Of a DNA stretch of 64,000 bases, positions 12,137 to 22,480 are shown piece after piece. Origin of the DNA: Paraspadella gotoi (taxonomy: Eukaryota; Chaetognatha); contig CM119271.1 of assembly GCA_051294375.1 (NCBI GenBank), positions 3,682,610 to 3,746,609 of the forward strand, given 5' to 3'. The notes beneath the pieces are model-generated. The model was not told the origin of the DNA, did not search any database, and saw only the letters and a program-made list of their open reading frames with translations. Numbering within the stretch: the stretch's first letter is position 1; each line of letters starts with the position of its first letter. The translations under genes and the position numbers were made by a program.

Positions 12137-12639
12137 CGAGCTGCTCAGCTAAAGGCGCTCGAGGGATTAATCAAAAGGAGCGCCGGTGAACGCGACAAAC
12201 ACGGCCGATGACGGCGGCGAACGAAGCCAAGCGGTCATACTGGTTCAAGGGGTCAGAGCTGTCGAGAGATTCGGGAAAGGTCAACTGGTGGGATCCGTTA
12301 AATCCTGTCCAGGCACGACTTTAGAAAACAAAATTGCCGGATTTGAAATTTTTGCAAAAGTTGATTACGGTTGAGCAAAGTCTATATTTAATTTTAGCTA
12401 TTTAAATGCAGTCTAGGGAAGGGTGCTGAACGAATTCATTAATTTGACAATTCAAGATAATACAAGGAAATTAAAAGATTAATTAATATTTAGCAAATAT
12501 TGTCGAGTAATCGTGTCAGTTTTAAAAACTTCGTATTCTTATACAATTGAAACATTTTTTGAAAAAATCATACAACTTCATTGATTGGGAAGCCAGGTAC
12601 TTTGGGAGTGAACAAACGAAACTGTGAGAGAGTCCTGTA

Positions 12640-12852
12640 AGAGTGATGGAGGCCTTAAAGTCCAAAGTCAGATAGTATGGTGGACTAAAATCCACCAAGT
12701 GTTCTACAGCGGCCATTGGTGCCGGAGGCAAGTCATTCGTCTCCCAACCCAAAGGTCCGGGGTTCTAGCCCGGTGGTCGCCTGGCAGTTAAGAGCGACGG
12801 GGCGTTTAATCCGCCTGTAACACGGTGTTACAGCCTGATCCGAAGCTCAGGG
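12640..12852 (+). mobile_element. tRNA-derived SINE-like element, copy 1
   Basis: A 73-nt tRNA-like head lies at 12709-12781. Its ends GCGGCCA and TGGTCGC pair over 7 bp with one G-U. A T-arm, CCGGG-GTTCTAG-CCCGG, has a perfect 5-bp stem and a 7-base loop holding the pol III B-box-like GGTTCTAGCCC. A TGGTGCCGGAGG stretch sits where the A box should be. The head is preceded by a GGTGGA...TCCACC hairpin and followed by a CTGGCAGTTAAGAGCGACGG body. A diverged copy on the opposite strand at 34375-34516 shares head, flanks and body, so this is a dispersed SINE family and not a single tRNA gene. Confidence 0.75.
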
Positions 12853-13600
12853 ACTGCTTATATTGAACGGTTCTTTCATTAACATATAACAATAATTACT
12901 GTCTCTTCAGAGTGTCTATTAGAGTGGAGCACTCAAGAACAAAAAATTTATTTGAATGATCGAACAATGATATTTAGATGTGAGATAGTATGATTAACTA
13001 GTTCAAAAAATATTTTGTTCATATTATCTCGGGAACAGAATAGTAAAATATATATTTGAAATAATATCCTTATAAAATAGTAAATTTTAAAAAGAATTTT
13101 TATGAAACTTTTATTAAAGATTCAGATTCTTCATAAAAAGTTGAATCAAAAATATAAAACATGTTATCAAAAATTCTGTCATCTTCAATGTTTAAAATAA
13201 GAAAAAATGTGAAAATTCCTGACTTTTTTATTCTCTGTAGTAGAAACTTATATATGTTAAAACGTTTTAGTCATTTTTTGTGATCTAAACATTAAAATAT
13301 CATACAACATATTTTATAAAAGTTTCTTAGTTTTTTACAGCGAATCCAAATCAGTTCTTAAAAATAAAAAAAAAAAAATTTGAAATTTGACGATTTTATA
13401 AGGATATTACTACATAAATAATTAAATTTGCTATACTGTTATGCTAAAAATTTTTTTAAAAGGATTTAAAATTCATTAATTATATGTCCATAGGCAGCAA
13501 AAAAATAATGTTCAATCACTCAATCTTTTCATCACTCCACCTTACTGCTTATATTGAACAATTCTGTCACTAACACATAACAAAAATTACTGTCTCTTCA
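12853..13600. repeat. AT-rich segment bounded by about 58-bp direct repeats
   Basis: The phrase ACTGCTTATATTGAAC, continuing through TAACA-ATAACAA-AATTACTG to TCTCTTCA, occurs at 12853-12910 and again at 13543-13600 with a few differences. The roughly 630 bp between are AT-rich with no ORF. This could be a small non-autonomous element with terminal repeats or a local duplication. No coding capacity is seen. Confidence 0.6.
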
Positions 13601-13969
13601 ATAGATTATTTATTAAATGAATGGATAATTTCATAATGGTTGTACCAATTAATTAAATTAAATTAGTTAACCGTCGTTTTTAATTCAATTTATTTCCGAC
13701 ATTTCTGTACTACGAATCCTTCAGGGCGTCAAAAAACCTTTCTGCTCCTTTTCTCAATTTAAAACTCAAAAAGTCAGAAAGGGAATCGTTATAGCTGCAA
13801 CGTAAACGCTTCCTGTTGAGATGAAACAGAGATTGTCTGAGGACGAAATGACCCCGACGGAAAGGAGCGAGAAAAGTGAAAGCTTTAAAAAAGAGGCGAC
13901 GATTAAAAGTCGAGGATCTGACTCTACTCTTATATCTTATCTTTCTATCTTTTCTGTTTTTAGTTGCGA

Positions 13970-14055
13970 CGCGAGTACTCGCGGAGCGACTTACTAAGTC
14001 GCTTTTCGGTCGGTCGGTCTGTCTTACTATTATACCGCCACGTGATTGTACAAAA
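13970..14055 (+). repeat. Fragment of the GCGAGTACTCGC foldback family
   Basis: Shares GCGAGTACTCGCGGAGC-ACT, TTTTCGGTCGGTCGGTCTGTC and a CACGTGATT phrase with the full element at 20718-21413. Further fragments lie at 14486-14515 (GCGAGTACTCGCGGAGCAACTC) and 14805-14850 (AAGTCGCTGTGGCGCAACAC). Confidence 0.7.
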
Positions 14056-14059
14056 AGTA

Positions 14060-15340
14060 ATTGCATAACTCGAAATACTAATCAGTTTAATTATTACTTT
14101 CAAAACTGGCAAAAAATCAATGAATTTACTTTTTAAAACTATATTTTATGCTTTTTTAATCTGTAATTATGTAACCTTGTGGAAATGAAGTTACATGATT
14201 GGTATAGTTTTTGTATTACTTTATTATTCAAATTATTGCTTAAAATTCCTATTATATATATTTTATACTTATTTTATCATGTAATTTTAAATATAAAATA
14301 CGTCCATGAATAAAAGTTACTACAGCGCAACACCTTTAACTTTCTAGGAGTTTTTTTTTTCAGTTTGTCTTTCCTTTTTATATTCTCGGATTATTTTATT
14401 GCTTCTTGTCAACTTACCCTCCTTACCTCTTACTTTTCCTTTTCTACCTTTCCTCCCCCTTTTCTTACCTTTATTGCCCTTCCATTCGCGAGTACTCGCG
14501 GAGCAACTCTATGTATTGAATGTTATAACTCGCAATTCAATTTTTTCATCTCACTCAATATTTTTTTGCTCTGAATTGTATTTTACCGGTCTTTTACCTT
14601 TTATCTTTTATCTTTTATTTGACTGTTGACCATTTTTACCGGTCTTTTGTTTGGCCGTCGTCGATGAGAGAGAGAAAATAGTTATGACATTTTTTCACTA
14701 AGAAACACGTTGTCAGAACTAATAACAGTTTTACGAGACTCTTTTATGGACATCATCGTGAAAAATAAACGTTTGAATATATCTCCTGGTATAAAAATAC
14801 AGGCTAAGAAAGTCGCTGTGGCGCAACACATTGGACGGACCCGATCTAGTTTCCTCCTTTTTTTAACTCTTTTCCGGCTTGATCTTCTTTATCACCAATT
14901 CCCTCGTCTTAACCATTGCATCCCCATTTCCCTGAATCTACCCCCCCCTCCCCTACTCACCCCCTCTTCGATGATAAACAACAAACTTTGCCGATATTCG
15001 CGTTGCTCCGCTAATCTCATAACTAATGATTTTCCCGTCAGATATGATGTTCTCGTCTGGGAAATAATGATGTTAGCGATTTATATTGATTGCTGAATAA
15101 TAATCGCATGATTGAATGATTAATATGAGAGGGAGAAGAGAGAGAAAGAGAGAGAGGGAGAGAGTTTTTACAATTGCGACGATTTATAGCGGCCATTTAC
15201 TAAAAAAAAAAATGCTAGCTAGGAAGATGTTAACCAACCTTTCTGCTTGCTTAGCAAAAGAGACAAGAAAGAAAAGAAAATAAATGGAGAGGAAAAAAAA
15301 TTTTAAAAAATCGTTTTCTTTTTATTGCGCATCTAGACAG
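14060..15340. other. AT-rich non-coding with foldback fragments
   Basis: Apart from the foldback fragments near 14486 and 14805 there is no recognisable gene. The plus frames at 14365-15096 are hydrophobic, AT-driven and overlap one another. Confidence 0.4.
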
Positions 15341-15342
15341 AA

Positions 15343-15344
15343 AG

Positions 15345-15378
<34 letters not shown>

Positions 15379-15379
15379 A
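15343..15379. repeat. (GTT)n microsatellite
   Basis: About 12 GTT units, read as poly-Asn on the minus strand. Confidence 0.95.
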
Positions 15380-15790
15380 GTAAACTTGTAATTCATTTTC
15401 ATAGAGCGTTCTTCGTCTTGATGGATTATATATCGAGTTCCAAAGTTGATTTTCTACTGATATTTTCATTTCTACGATTTGGAGCTAATATTTAAAAAAA
15501 AATTGAATTACTTAACTTACTGTGATAAGCCGAAAAAGTCAAATCTACTGTAAATATTCTATAAACAAGTTAGTTCTTAATGTTTTAACTTCTTTATTAT
15601 TTCTAAACTCTTTACATAATTGCAAATCAAAAATATGCTCGAGTTAAATAAATATTTACTGTAATTTAAAATTAAAAAAAAAAAAACAAAAAAAAATCGT
15701 TTAAAGCAGTCACTTTCTTTCCATTTTTTTTCGGGTTATGCCCAATTCTCTTTCTCTCGAGTTAACAGAGAAATATAGATAGTGAAAATG

Positions 15791-15823
15791 CCGTGATTGG
15801 CTAAGGAAACGAACCAATCACGG
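15791..15823. promoter_or_regulatory. Perfect inverted repeat with two CCAAT boxes
   Basis: CCGTGATTGG (15791-15800) and CCAATCACGG (15814-15823) are exact reverse complements separated by 13 bp. Each arm carries an NF-Y-type CCAAT core, one per strand. No adjacent gene is identified, so a promoter role is inferred only. Confidence 0.5.
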
Positions 15824-17400
15824 AAGGCCGTCTGGCTGGCGTCGTCTGACGTGGACATGGAGAAACAATCAGAGACTGAAATTGAGAGATGGATGAAGAG
15901 GAAGAGAGAGAAGAGAGAGAGAGAGAGAGAGTGAGAGACCACGGATTGTTTGTTTACACTAAACTTTGAGTTTGAGACTCGAATCCGGGAAATTCTTTTG
16001 AGAAAATGAACCGGGGCTGGGGAGAGAGGGAAATTGGGTAAGTTTGGATAAGGGGATGATCAATTTGATCATCGGGTATGGACTAAAAGGAAATGACGAA
16101 ATGGTAAGACATTCAGTCACGCAGTCAGTGGGAATGATTCGCCTGAAGATATTTTTAACCGGGATCTTAGTCTGACAGCGATCTTTGTTATTGGTTAAGC
16201 CTAAGGAAGGGGAATGTAGTATAATGTCCGTCTCTCTCTGTCTCCCTTCCATTAACTCCCTCTCACCCTTTCTTCCTCTTCTCATACATTAGCCGAAGAT
16301 TGAAAAAAAAAATATATGAATTTTTTTTTCCACAGCTGAGACTTTTTGGAATGCGGTGGGCGAGGGATCGGAATCGGAAGATATTTCGGGGATCGCCGGG
16401 TTCGCCATTCATATTATAGGGGGTTAGGGTGATTTAATTCGTCAATAATTTCAGATGAAGCCTTAGGACGTGGGTAATTAACTGGAATTCCCGACATCTA
16501 AAGCTAAACGTAAAAAGAATTGTAAATCAAGATTTAAGTTCTAAGTCGTGACCGAGGCTGAGGACAGCTCGCGAAAGTGGAGCGCGAGTAGCAGAGACGA
16601 GTCTCAATCTAGACCGATCTAGCGCCGAGATCTAGAACAATTTTGACAAAAACGTTGAATAAAATGCGTAAACACGTCGCAGTTTTAAATTATTTGTTAC
16701 ATTTTAAAAAAAAATTATTCCGATACACTTTTACAACTAATCTAATACGGTTTCGTTTCAGATTAGATAAATTACAAATACAGTTTCGACGCTAACTAAT
16801 ACAGTTTGGAGAACTTCGGTACAGTTTTACAGTTTTACAAAATACAGTTTCAACGACAAAAAAAGCGTTCTTCGATTTTCGCCCAGGAAAAAAAAAAACA
16901 AACTTGCACTTGCGTAAATATGATTTTTTTCGTTTTTTCACTTTCTCGTCACCCGATCATTTATCTGTATTTTTTTTTTGGGGGCGGGGGGCGACATCTG
17001 CTCTTTTTTGTTTATTTGATACACGAATTTAGATAAAAGAGCAACGAACTTTTGGTTGGTTTCAGCTGTATGATTGGAGATTGGTGTGAGGACGTAGTTC
17101 AAGTCGAACCGAATCTGAATATCGAACTCTATTTAAAAAAAAAAATATCAGGCGGAGAGAGAGGGTAAGGAGAGATAGAGATGGAGTGGGGGAGCATTGA
17201 ATGTACTGAAGACAGAGGTGGAGCAGAGGATAGGAGCAGAGAGGAGTGGAAAAGAAGGTGGAGCGAAACATCTCCTCCCCCACTGGTGCGCGACATCGAT
17301 TTTTCATTAGAGCCTCGTGGCTAAAATGAAAAGGACCTTTTTTTTTTTTTTGCGCCCTCGACCAAATTTTACAACGGAACCTATTCCTTTCGCAATTCTT
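15824..17400. other. Non-coding stretch
   Basis: Mixed AT-rich and purine-rich sequence. An ATG at about 16006 followed by a GTAAGT-like donor at about 16038 (ATTGG|GTAAGT) could be a tiny first exon, but nothing else supports it. No downstream NALF exon, expected on the minus strand below 17711, was recognised here. Confidence 0.4.
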
Positions 17401-17409
17401 TCTTTTGTT

Positions 17410-17442
17410 CTCTCTCTCTCTCTTCTCTCTCTTTCCTTCTCT

Positions 17443-17528
<86 letters not shown>
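17410..17528. repeat. (CT)n microsatellite
   Basis: A long CT run, pure over the last 80 bp or so. Both strand frames over it (poly-Ser/Leu and poly-Arg/Glu) are repeat translations. Confidence 0.95.
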
Positions 17529-17531
<3 letters not shown>

Positions 17532-17716
17532 TCTAGTCATTTCTAAATTAATTGACTAATATCAACTTTCAAATAAAATAATCCGCAACGTTTTAATACA
17601 ATCAAGATAATAATTACCGCCACGAAACCATTAACCAAGCATTCGATTTACAATAAACCCAACTCCAACCCTTAAAAACCTCACCCCCGAAATAAGAAAT
17701 GAAAATTCAAACTTAC

Positions 17717-18480
17717 CAGACACTCGTCGCAGGTTTCCTTGGTTCCCTTGTCCCACCTCGCCGCCGCTCCTTCCTCCTCCTCCTCTTCCTCCTCCTCCTC
17801 CTCATCCCTCCTCGCCACGTTGTAGTCCGTACCGCAGTCGTACCTCCTCAGCAACGCCTCGAAGGCCCGGGTTCGATTCCCGACGACGTAATCCATTTTC
17901 TCCAGGACCTCCGCGCGCAGGCAGCGGCGGCACTCGTCCAGCGTCGCGTCGCCCTCCAGCACGTGGCTGCAGTTGTCCATCCCGCTCAACACGTTGGCGA
18001 CTCTGTAGAGCGGGCACTGGCGCAGGAAGAGGTTGGGAAAGCGGAAGGCGGCGCGGGCGTCGCGCCCGACGCCGCCCTTGCGTCCGGCGGCGGCGGCTTC
18101 GGCGACGCCGCGGCAGACGGTCTCCACGCTCCGGTCGTCCAGCTCAAGGCACCGTTGATCCCGGGACCCCGCGTCGTCGTCGGGCGCGGCGGCGGCGGCG
18201 GCGGCGCCGCCGCAGTCCGGCCCCGCGGAGTAGGAAAAGGCTGGCGCCGCCGTCCAACCGGAGCTGCAGTTGGCGCGTCGACGCCCGTGGGCGAAAGACG
18301 AGGAGGAAGAGGACGAAGGGATGGAAGGACGATGTCGTTTGTCGAGGGACTCGTTCTCCGTCTTGTCGACGCCTCCGGATTTGAAGGAGGAAGAGGAAGA
18401 GGAGAAGGAGGGTTTGGAGGACGAGGCGGGAGACGCCAGGAGTAGGAAGAGGAGGAGGAGGCTCCACTTAGAGAGGCTCG
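17717..18480 (-). CDS. NALCN channel auxiliary factor (NALF/FAM155, NLF-1/Mid1 family), 5' coding exon, partial
   Basis: The family traffics and stabilises the sodium-leak channel NALCN; it is a membrane protein with an extracellular cysteine-rich domain. Reading from about 18472 down, a short signal-anchor (SKWSLLLLFLLLASPASSS) is followed by a Ser-rich and then Ala-rich linker and the cysteine-rich region. The key phrases are QRCLELD..VETVC, NLFLRQCPLYRVANVLSGMDN, NCSHVLEG, DECRRCL, NRTRAFEALLRRYDCGTDYNV and ETCDECL. These match, in order, the vertebrate pattern KW-anchor, QCF..VC, NL-FYL-CNSYTLWELFSG, NCS, CRQC, FE-VL-KY..YSV and C-x-x-DC. N-glycosylation sequons NCS and NRT are present. 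Coding ends after CTG at 17717, where GTAAGT (17716-17711) is a canonical donor. Odd points are an 11-Glu insertion (GAG/GAA codons) before the last CxxC, and no in-frame ATG: the frame stays open to about 19410 and its apparent start at 19294 is GTG. Later exons, with the YKxWLC part, were not found. Confidence 0.82.
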
Positions 18481-19001
18481 TCGACGACGACGAAGTTGAC
18501 GAGGGAGTTCGTCGTCGACAACGCCGAGTTGGAATAGATTCTCGCGGTGGACGACGCCTCGGAGCGATCGGCGGAGCGAGCGCCCGGTAAGACGTAGACC
18601 GGCGTCCTTCCGGCGTTCGCGACCACGCCGGTTGACCTAGAACGCCGCGTCGACGGCGCCGACGACGACGAGGTCCCGAGTGGCGCCATCTTCGTCCGCG
18701 CGACGCCGCTGGCCAAAACGCGGCGTCGGTACGAAGCGCTTGAGTTATTCTCCCAGTACATTCCAAGAACGAAGGCGACGACGACGAAGGCGACGACGAT
18801 GACGGCGACGATGAATCCGCGCCGGGAAGACGAAAGACGACGGCGACGAACGCGCGACGCCAAAGATCGAACGTCCGTGTCCTTAAAGTCCGAGGCGGGG
18901 GCGTTGGCGGCGGCGCCGACCAAAGCCGGCGCGGCCACGCCTCCCTCCGCGTTTTCGACGGGGTCGTCCAGAGCGGGTGGAAGGCGACGTCGCCGGTCCA
19001 A
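18468..19001 (-). CDS. Coding-like frame with transmembrane segment upstream of the NALF exon
   Basis: In a different frame from the NALF exon, 177 codons read as an ordinary membrane protein. There is an acidic/Ala-rich stretch, then SLASRVRRRRLSSSRRG (basic, cytoplasmic-looking), a strong hydrophobic span from GFIVAVIVVAF to VLGMYW, a glycosylation-type NNSS, and a Ser/Thr-rich region ending FVVVDEPL just before a stop at 18468-18470. Nearly all codons in the span end in C, which suggests real coding rather than an echo of the other frame (that frame reads poly-Ser/Pro here). The DNA overlaps the start of the KW anchor by only a few codons. It may be the N-terminal part of the same protein, separated by a one-base assembly error or a short intron, or it may be an independent upstream gene. 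The frame starts at the rare codon TTG or is entered by splicing. Confidence 0.5.
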   Translation of the reverse strand: MDRRRRLPPALDDPVENAEGGVAAPALVGAAANAPASDFKDTDVRSLASRVRRRRLSSSRRGFIVAVIVVAFVVVAFVLGMYWENNSSASYRRRVLASGVARTKMAPLGTSSSSAPSTRRSRSTGVVANAGRTPVYVLPGARSADRSEASSTARIYSNSALSTTNSLVNFVVVDEPL

Positions 19002-19420
19002 GCGGCGCGATTGAGGAGGGACGCCGCGTCGGCGCCGCCGACGCCGCCGGTGCAGGGGGAATCACATCCGATATGCTTAAGAATGGAGTCGGGGGACCAA
19101 AGGGAAGGAGCGGGAGAACGAGGACGGTTCGGCGGTTTTTCGCCGCCCGTCCGGACGACGCCGATCGCTCCGCCACGACCCCTCGGCGTCCCGACGGCGG
19201 GGCGGGTCGGCGGCCGAGGCGGTGGTGACGGCGCCGGCAGCGGCCGGAGCCGAGGGCGCCGGATTTCCGGCGTCAACGGATCCCCGTGTAGCACAAAGTC
19301 CAGGACGAGGGTCAGGGAGGCGAGGAAGGAGGAGGAGGAAGAGGGAGGTGACGGAAGTGCCGCCTCTCCCTGTGTCCCTTGAGCCCATGGGAGCCGGTCA
19401 GATGCTCCATGAGAATCAGG
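18985..19420 (-). CDS. Further coding-like sequence at the 5' side of the NALF locus, frame-shifting
   Basis: GC-rich minus-strand sequence gives two believable pieces in alternating frames. One is GNPAPSAPAAAGAVTTASAA to about 19078, followed by a stop. The other covers roughly 19090-18985 and contains SPDSILKHIGCDSPCTGG and SLLNRAAWTGDVAFHP, which flows into the frame of the 18468-19001 entry if one base is gained or lost. Codons in both pieces favour C or G at the third position. An acceptor-like tract (pyrimidines then CCCCCGCAG) lies just upstream, near 19440-19450. No family is recognised. This could be the cytoplasmic N-terminus of the NALF-locus protein. Confidence 0.3.
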
Positions 19421-19515
19421 GAATTAGGGTGAGAGAATAATCTGCGGGGGTTTTTTTTTTTCGGGGGGAGGGGATGGGGGGGGGGTTGTGGAAGAAGATG
19501 AGGGGAAGGGGAGGG

Positions 19516-19972
19516 GATCGAAGGTGGGGGGTTAGATAGAATTAGGATTAGATAGATAGAATTTAGATTAGATAGAGAGATTAGATAGATAGATTAGATA
19601 AATAGATTAGAAATATAGATTAGATAGATAGATTAGAAATATAGATTAGATAGATAGATTAGATAGATTAGATAGATTAGATAGTTTAGATAGATTAGAT
19701 AGATTAGATAGATTGGAAAGATAGATTAGATAGATTAGAAAGATAGATTAGATAGATTAGAAAGATAGATTAGATAAATAGATATATTAGATAGATAGAT
19801 TAGATTAGATAGATAGATTAGTTAGATAGATTAGATAGATTAAATAGATTAGATAGATTAGATAGATAAATTAGATAGATAGATTAGTTAGATAGATTAG
19901 ATAGATTAAATAGATTAGATAGATTAGATAGATAAATTAGATAGATAGATTAGATAGATTAGATAGATAAAA
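19516..19972. repeat. TAGA-type satellite (ATTAGATAGATAG units)
   Basis: Irregular mix of GATTAGATA and GATAGATA units. The same array appears, in indel-rich form, at 23117-23455 and 47397-47735. Confidence 0.95.
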
Positions 19973-19974
19973 AG

Positions 19975-20710
19975 AAAAGACATGATGAAGGGAGCGATGG
20001 AAAAAAGGGAAGAGAAAAATTAATTTTGAGATACCATGGATAAAAAAAAACATCGTTAATTATTCAGATGACGAAACGAAAACAAACTTAATATTTTTAA
20101 AAATTAAATCCGAATCTTGAAGTAAAAAAACGAATTTTTTTTTTGGGTTTGACGATTTTTTTATTTCACGAAAAAAAAGGGGAAATTGTGAACGAAGGTT
20201 CGACGTTTGTGAACGAAAAATATTTTTCTTTCAAACATAAATGAATATTTAATTGGTATATGTGTTGTGCCGCGCGATTGCCGTTCGCGTATTGGATTGT
20301 GGAAAGTTTTAAATTATAGCAACAGCCGGGTTGCCTGTGAGAAACGACAATTTCTCTCTAATTTTTTTCTCCCTACAAGTTCCCGAGCGATCGCTATCCT
20401 TGGAAAAAGAAAAAAAAAAAGAAGTTTTAAGAGCATTTGCTTCGCGCGGTTTTAATTGCGGGCATAAAGTGAAATTCTCACGCGTCCCCCCTCACTCTGC
20501 CCCCCCCAGCCCGCCTCCTACGCCCCCCCTTTCTTGCAACCCTGGAGGAATTTAAATTCGGGCTCAGTACACTTTATATTTCTTTATATTTAAAATTAAC
20601 TGTGTAGCTTCGAGTTAAGAAAGAAGGCGACAAGAAAAAGAAAAGAAAAAAAATATTTGATCCGGTTTTATGGCCCCCGCGTTCGCCATCCGTTCCTTTT
20701 CTCACAATTT
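19975..20710. repeat. Flank of the 19.5-23.1 kb locus; unique-looking AT-rich DNA with C-rich tract
   Basis: No gene. A C-rich tract (about 20485-20530) precedes the foldback element. The whole stretch recurs in noisy form at 23475-24280 and 47755-48560. The plus frames at 20267-20555 lose their frame in the other copies, so they are not genes. Confidence 0.6.
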
Positions 20711-20717
20711 TTTAGTT

Positions 20718-21413
20718 GCGCCGCGAGTACTCGCGGATCAACTCTATAAGACACTTTTCGGTCCGTCGGTCCGTCGGTCCGTCGGTCCGTCGGTCCGTCG
20801 GTCCGTCGGTCCGTCCCACTTACGTTAAAAATTCTTATAATTTGGCTATAATTTTAAGACTGAAAAATCCTCAAATCCTAAAACTATAAAGAATAAAATA
20901 CTGAATTCCGATGCAGCGAATGTCTTTAATACACAGCCCAAGAAAGTTATTGTAGTCATGTCATGTCGCGTCATGTCATGTCACGTCATGTCATGTCACG
21001 AGAAATACACGTGAAAATAAAGTCACTGCGGCGCGACACATGGGATGAACCGGGATTTTTCCTTCTCGATTTAAAAAAACAAGAACAGTAATTCAAATGC
21101 GTTGCGCCGCAGTGACTGCCTTATCATGTGTATTTCTCGTGACATGACCTGACATGACATCACACGACGTGACATAAGATGACTACATGACTTTTTTTTA
21201 GCTTTAGGATTTCCTGAAGGCGGCGCTAACAGTCCCTCAGATTTTGAGGTTTTTTTATCTGTCTTAACAAAAGAGCAACCAACTATAGGCAAATTTAATG
21301 CATTTTAATGAAGTAGGACAGACCGACGGACAGACATACCAACCGACGGACCGACCGACAGACAGACCGAAGAGTGACTTATAGAGTTGCTCCGCGATTA
21401 CTCGCGGATTGTG
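20718..21413. mobile_element. Foldback element with long inverted arms (about 700 bp)
   Basis: The left end carries a perfect 16-bp palindrome CCGCGAGTACTCGCGG (20721-20736), then ATCAACTCTATAAG-CACTTTTCGGTC and seven GTCGGTCC-type 8-bp units. Further in come ATGTC-type pentanucleotide runs, ACGAGAAATACACGTG and GTCACTGCGGCGC. After a roughly 60-bp centre the same motifs return inverted: GCGCCGCAGTGAC, CATGTGTATTTCTCGTGAC, a CGACGGACCGACC run and AGTGACTTATAGAGTTGCTC, closing with CGCGATTACTCGCGG. There is no ORF, so it is non-autonomous. Noisy copies lie at 24285-24995 and 48565-49275, a one-armed copy at 54806-55062, and fragments at 13970-14850. Confidence 0.75.
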
Positions 21414-21705
21414 ATGTTTAAAGTTTCAGATATACGATGGAAGACGGAAAAAAAAAGTCGGACGGTCGTTTCGTTTGAGATTAGCGATCGGAGTATATAT
21501 ATATATATTTTTTTTTTGTATGTAAAATGGTTGTTTGTCTGTTTCTACGGGACGCTGTTTTGCTAGTTTTTTTTTCTGTTTCTGAGTTAATGAGTCAATG
21601 AGTAAGCGTAACAAGCTTCTGATATAAAGTTAATTGCATAATTGTAATCGCTCTAGGCCCAGGCTTTCGATTCTGGGAACGAAAAGGACGAATTATCATC
21701 AGAGA

Positions 21706-21715
21706 NNNNNNNNNN
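21706..21715. other. Assembly gap (10 N)
   Basis: Sits between two copies of an AGCTTCTGATATAAAG...GAATTATCATCAGAGA block, so the repeat itself probably caused the break. Confidence 0.98.
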
Positions 21716-21768
21716 AGCTTCTGATATAAAGAATGAGTTAATTGCATAATTGTAATCGGTCGAGTCCC

Positions 21769-21826
21769 CGAATTATCATCAGAGAATTATCATCAGAGAA
21801 TTATCATCAGAGAATTATCATCAGAG
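21769..21826. repeat. Short tandem repeat GAATTATCATCAGA x4
   Basis: Four 14-bp units in tandem. One further unit is at 21690-21705, left of the gap. Confidence 0.95.
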
Positions 21827-22017
21827 GACTCCGATCATGAGGGTAAAAGAACGAAAGGGGATCGTTAGGTACTAATAAAGCTAAATAAGAATAAACGTTT
21901 CTTCACCGACGCGCAATTAATTAAATAAAAAAAAAAAAAAAATTGCGTCATCAACGCCGAAGTCGCTTCAGCAGCTGATGTCGTTGGCTGGAGAAGATTC
22001 CATTGATGTTGTACGAC

Positions 22018-22032
22018 GACGACTACGAGAAA

Positions 22033-22072
<40 letters not shown>

Positions 22073-22073
22073 T
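22018..22073. repeat. (GAC)n microsatellite
   Basis: Nearly pure GAC units. A second, interrupted GAC/GAT run lies at 22362-22406. Confidence 0.95.
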
Positions 22074-22445
22074 TGACGTGAAAGCGACGTCAATTGTAAA
22101 AAGAATGTAAAAAATGTAACGACAACGACTACGACAAAGGTAGTGATAATGTAAAAAGACTGTAAGACGAGTAAAAAGCCGACGAAATTGATGTTATGAG
22201 TTACAATGACCGAAAATGTAAAATACGTATAATGATAAAGATACCATCAACTGGGACGAAGAGATGAGTGAAGATGTAAAAAAAAATTGTAAGACAACGC
22301 CTACGACGTTGACGCCAGAGACGTGACGTCAAGAGTAAAATGTATAAAAAACCTGTACTTAAGACGACGACGACGATGACGACGACGACGATGACGACGA
22401 TGACGAAGTCTACCAGGATTGAAATGCGACAACGCGCAAACCACG

Positions 22446-22449
22446 CGCT

Positions 22450-22480
<31 letters not shown>

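Noticed and set aside
12709-12781. Functional tRNA gene
   Set aside because: Acceptor and T stems pair, but the D and anticodon arms do not form cleanly, and a diverged copy with shared flanks exists, so a SINE head is more likely.
17307-17559. ORFs of poly-Arg/Glu (minus) and poly-Ser/Leu (plus)
   Set aside because: Direct translation of a (CT)n/(GA)n microsatellite. The same applies to many frames at 11.3, 22.3, 26, 27.4, 50.3, 51.8, 55.7, 62 and 63 kb.
17865-17885. GGTTCGATTCCC on the plus strand as a tRNA B box
   Set aside because: It lies inside the NALF coding exon on the other strand and no tRNA fold surrounds it.
18270-19228. Plus-strand Arg/Glu/Gly-rich ORFs over the NALF locus
   Set aside because: Antisense shadows of GC-rich coding DNA, with no splice or family support.
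19294-19294. Start codon of a 537-residue protein
   Set aside because: The codon is GTG. There is no ATG in this frame, so the N-terminus is unresolved.
20941-21003. ATGTC-type pentanucleotide run as an independent satellite
   Set aside because: It is part of the foldback arm and is repeated inverted in the other arm.
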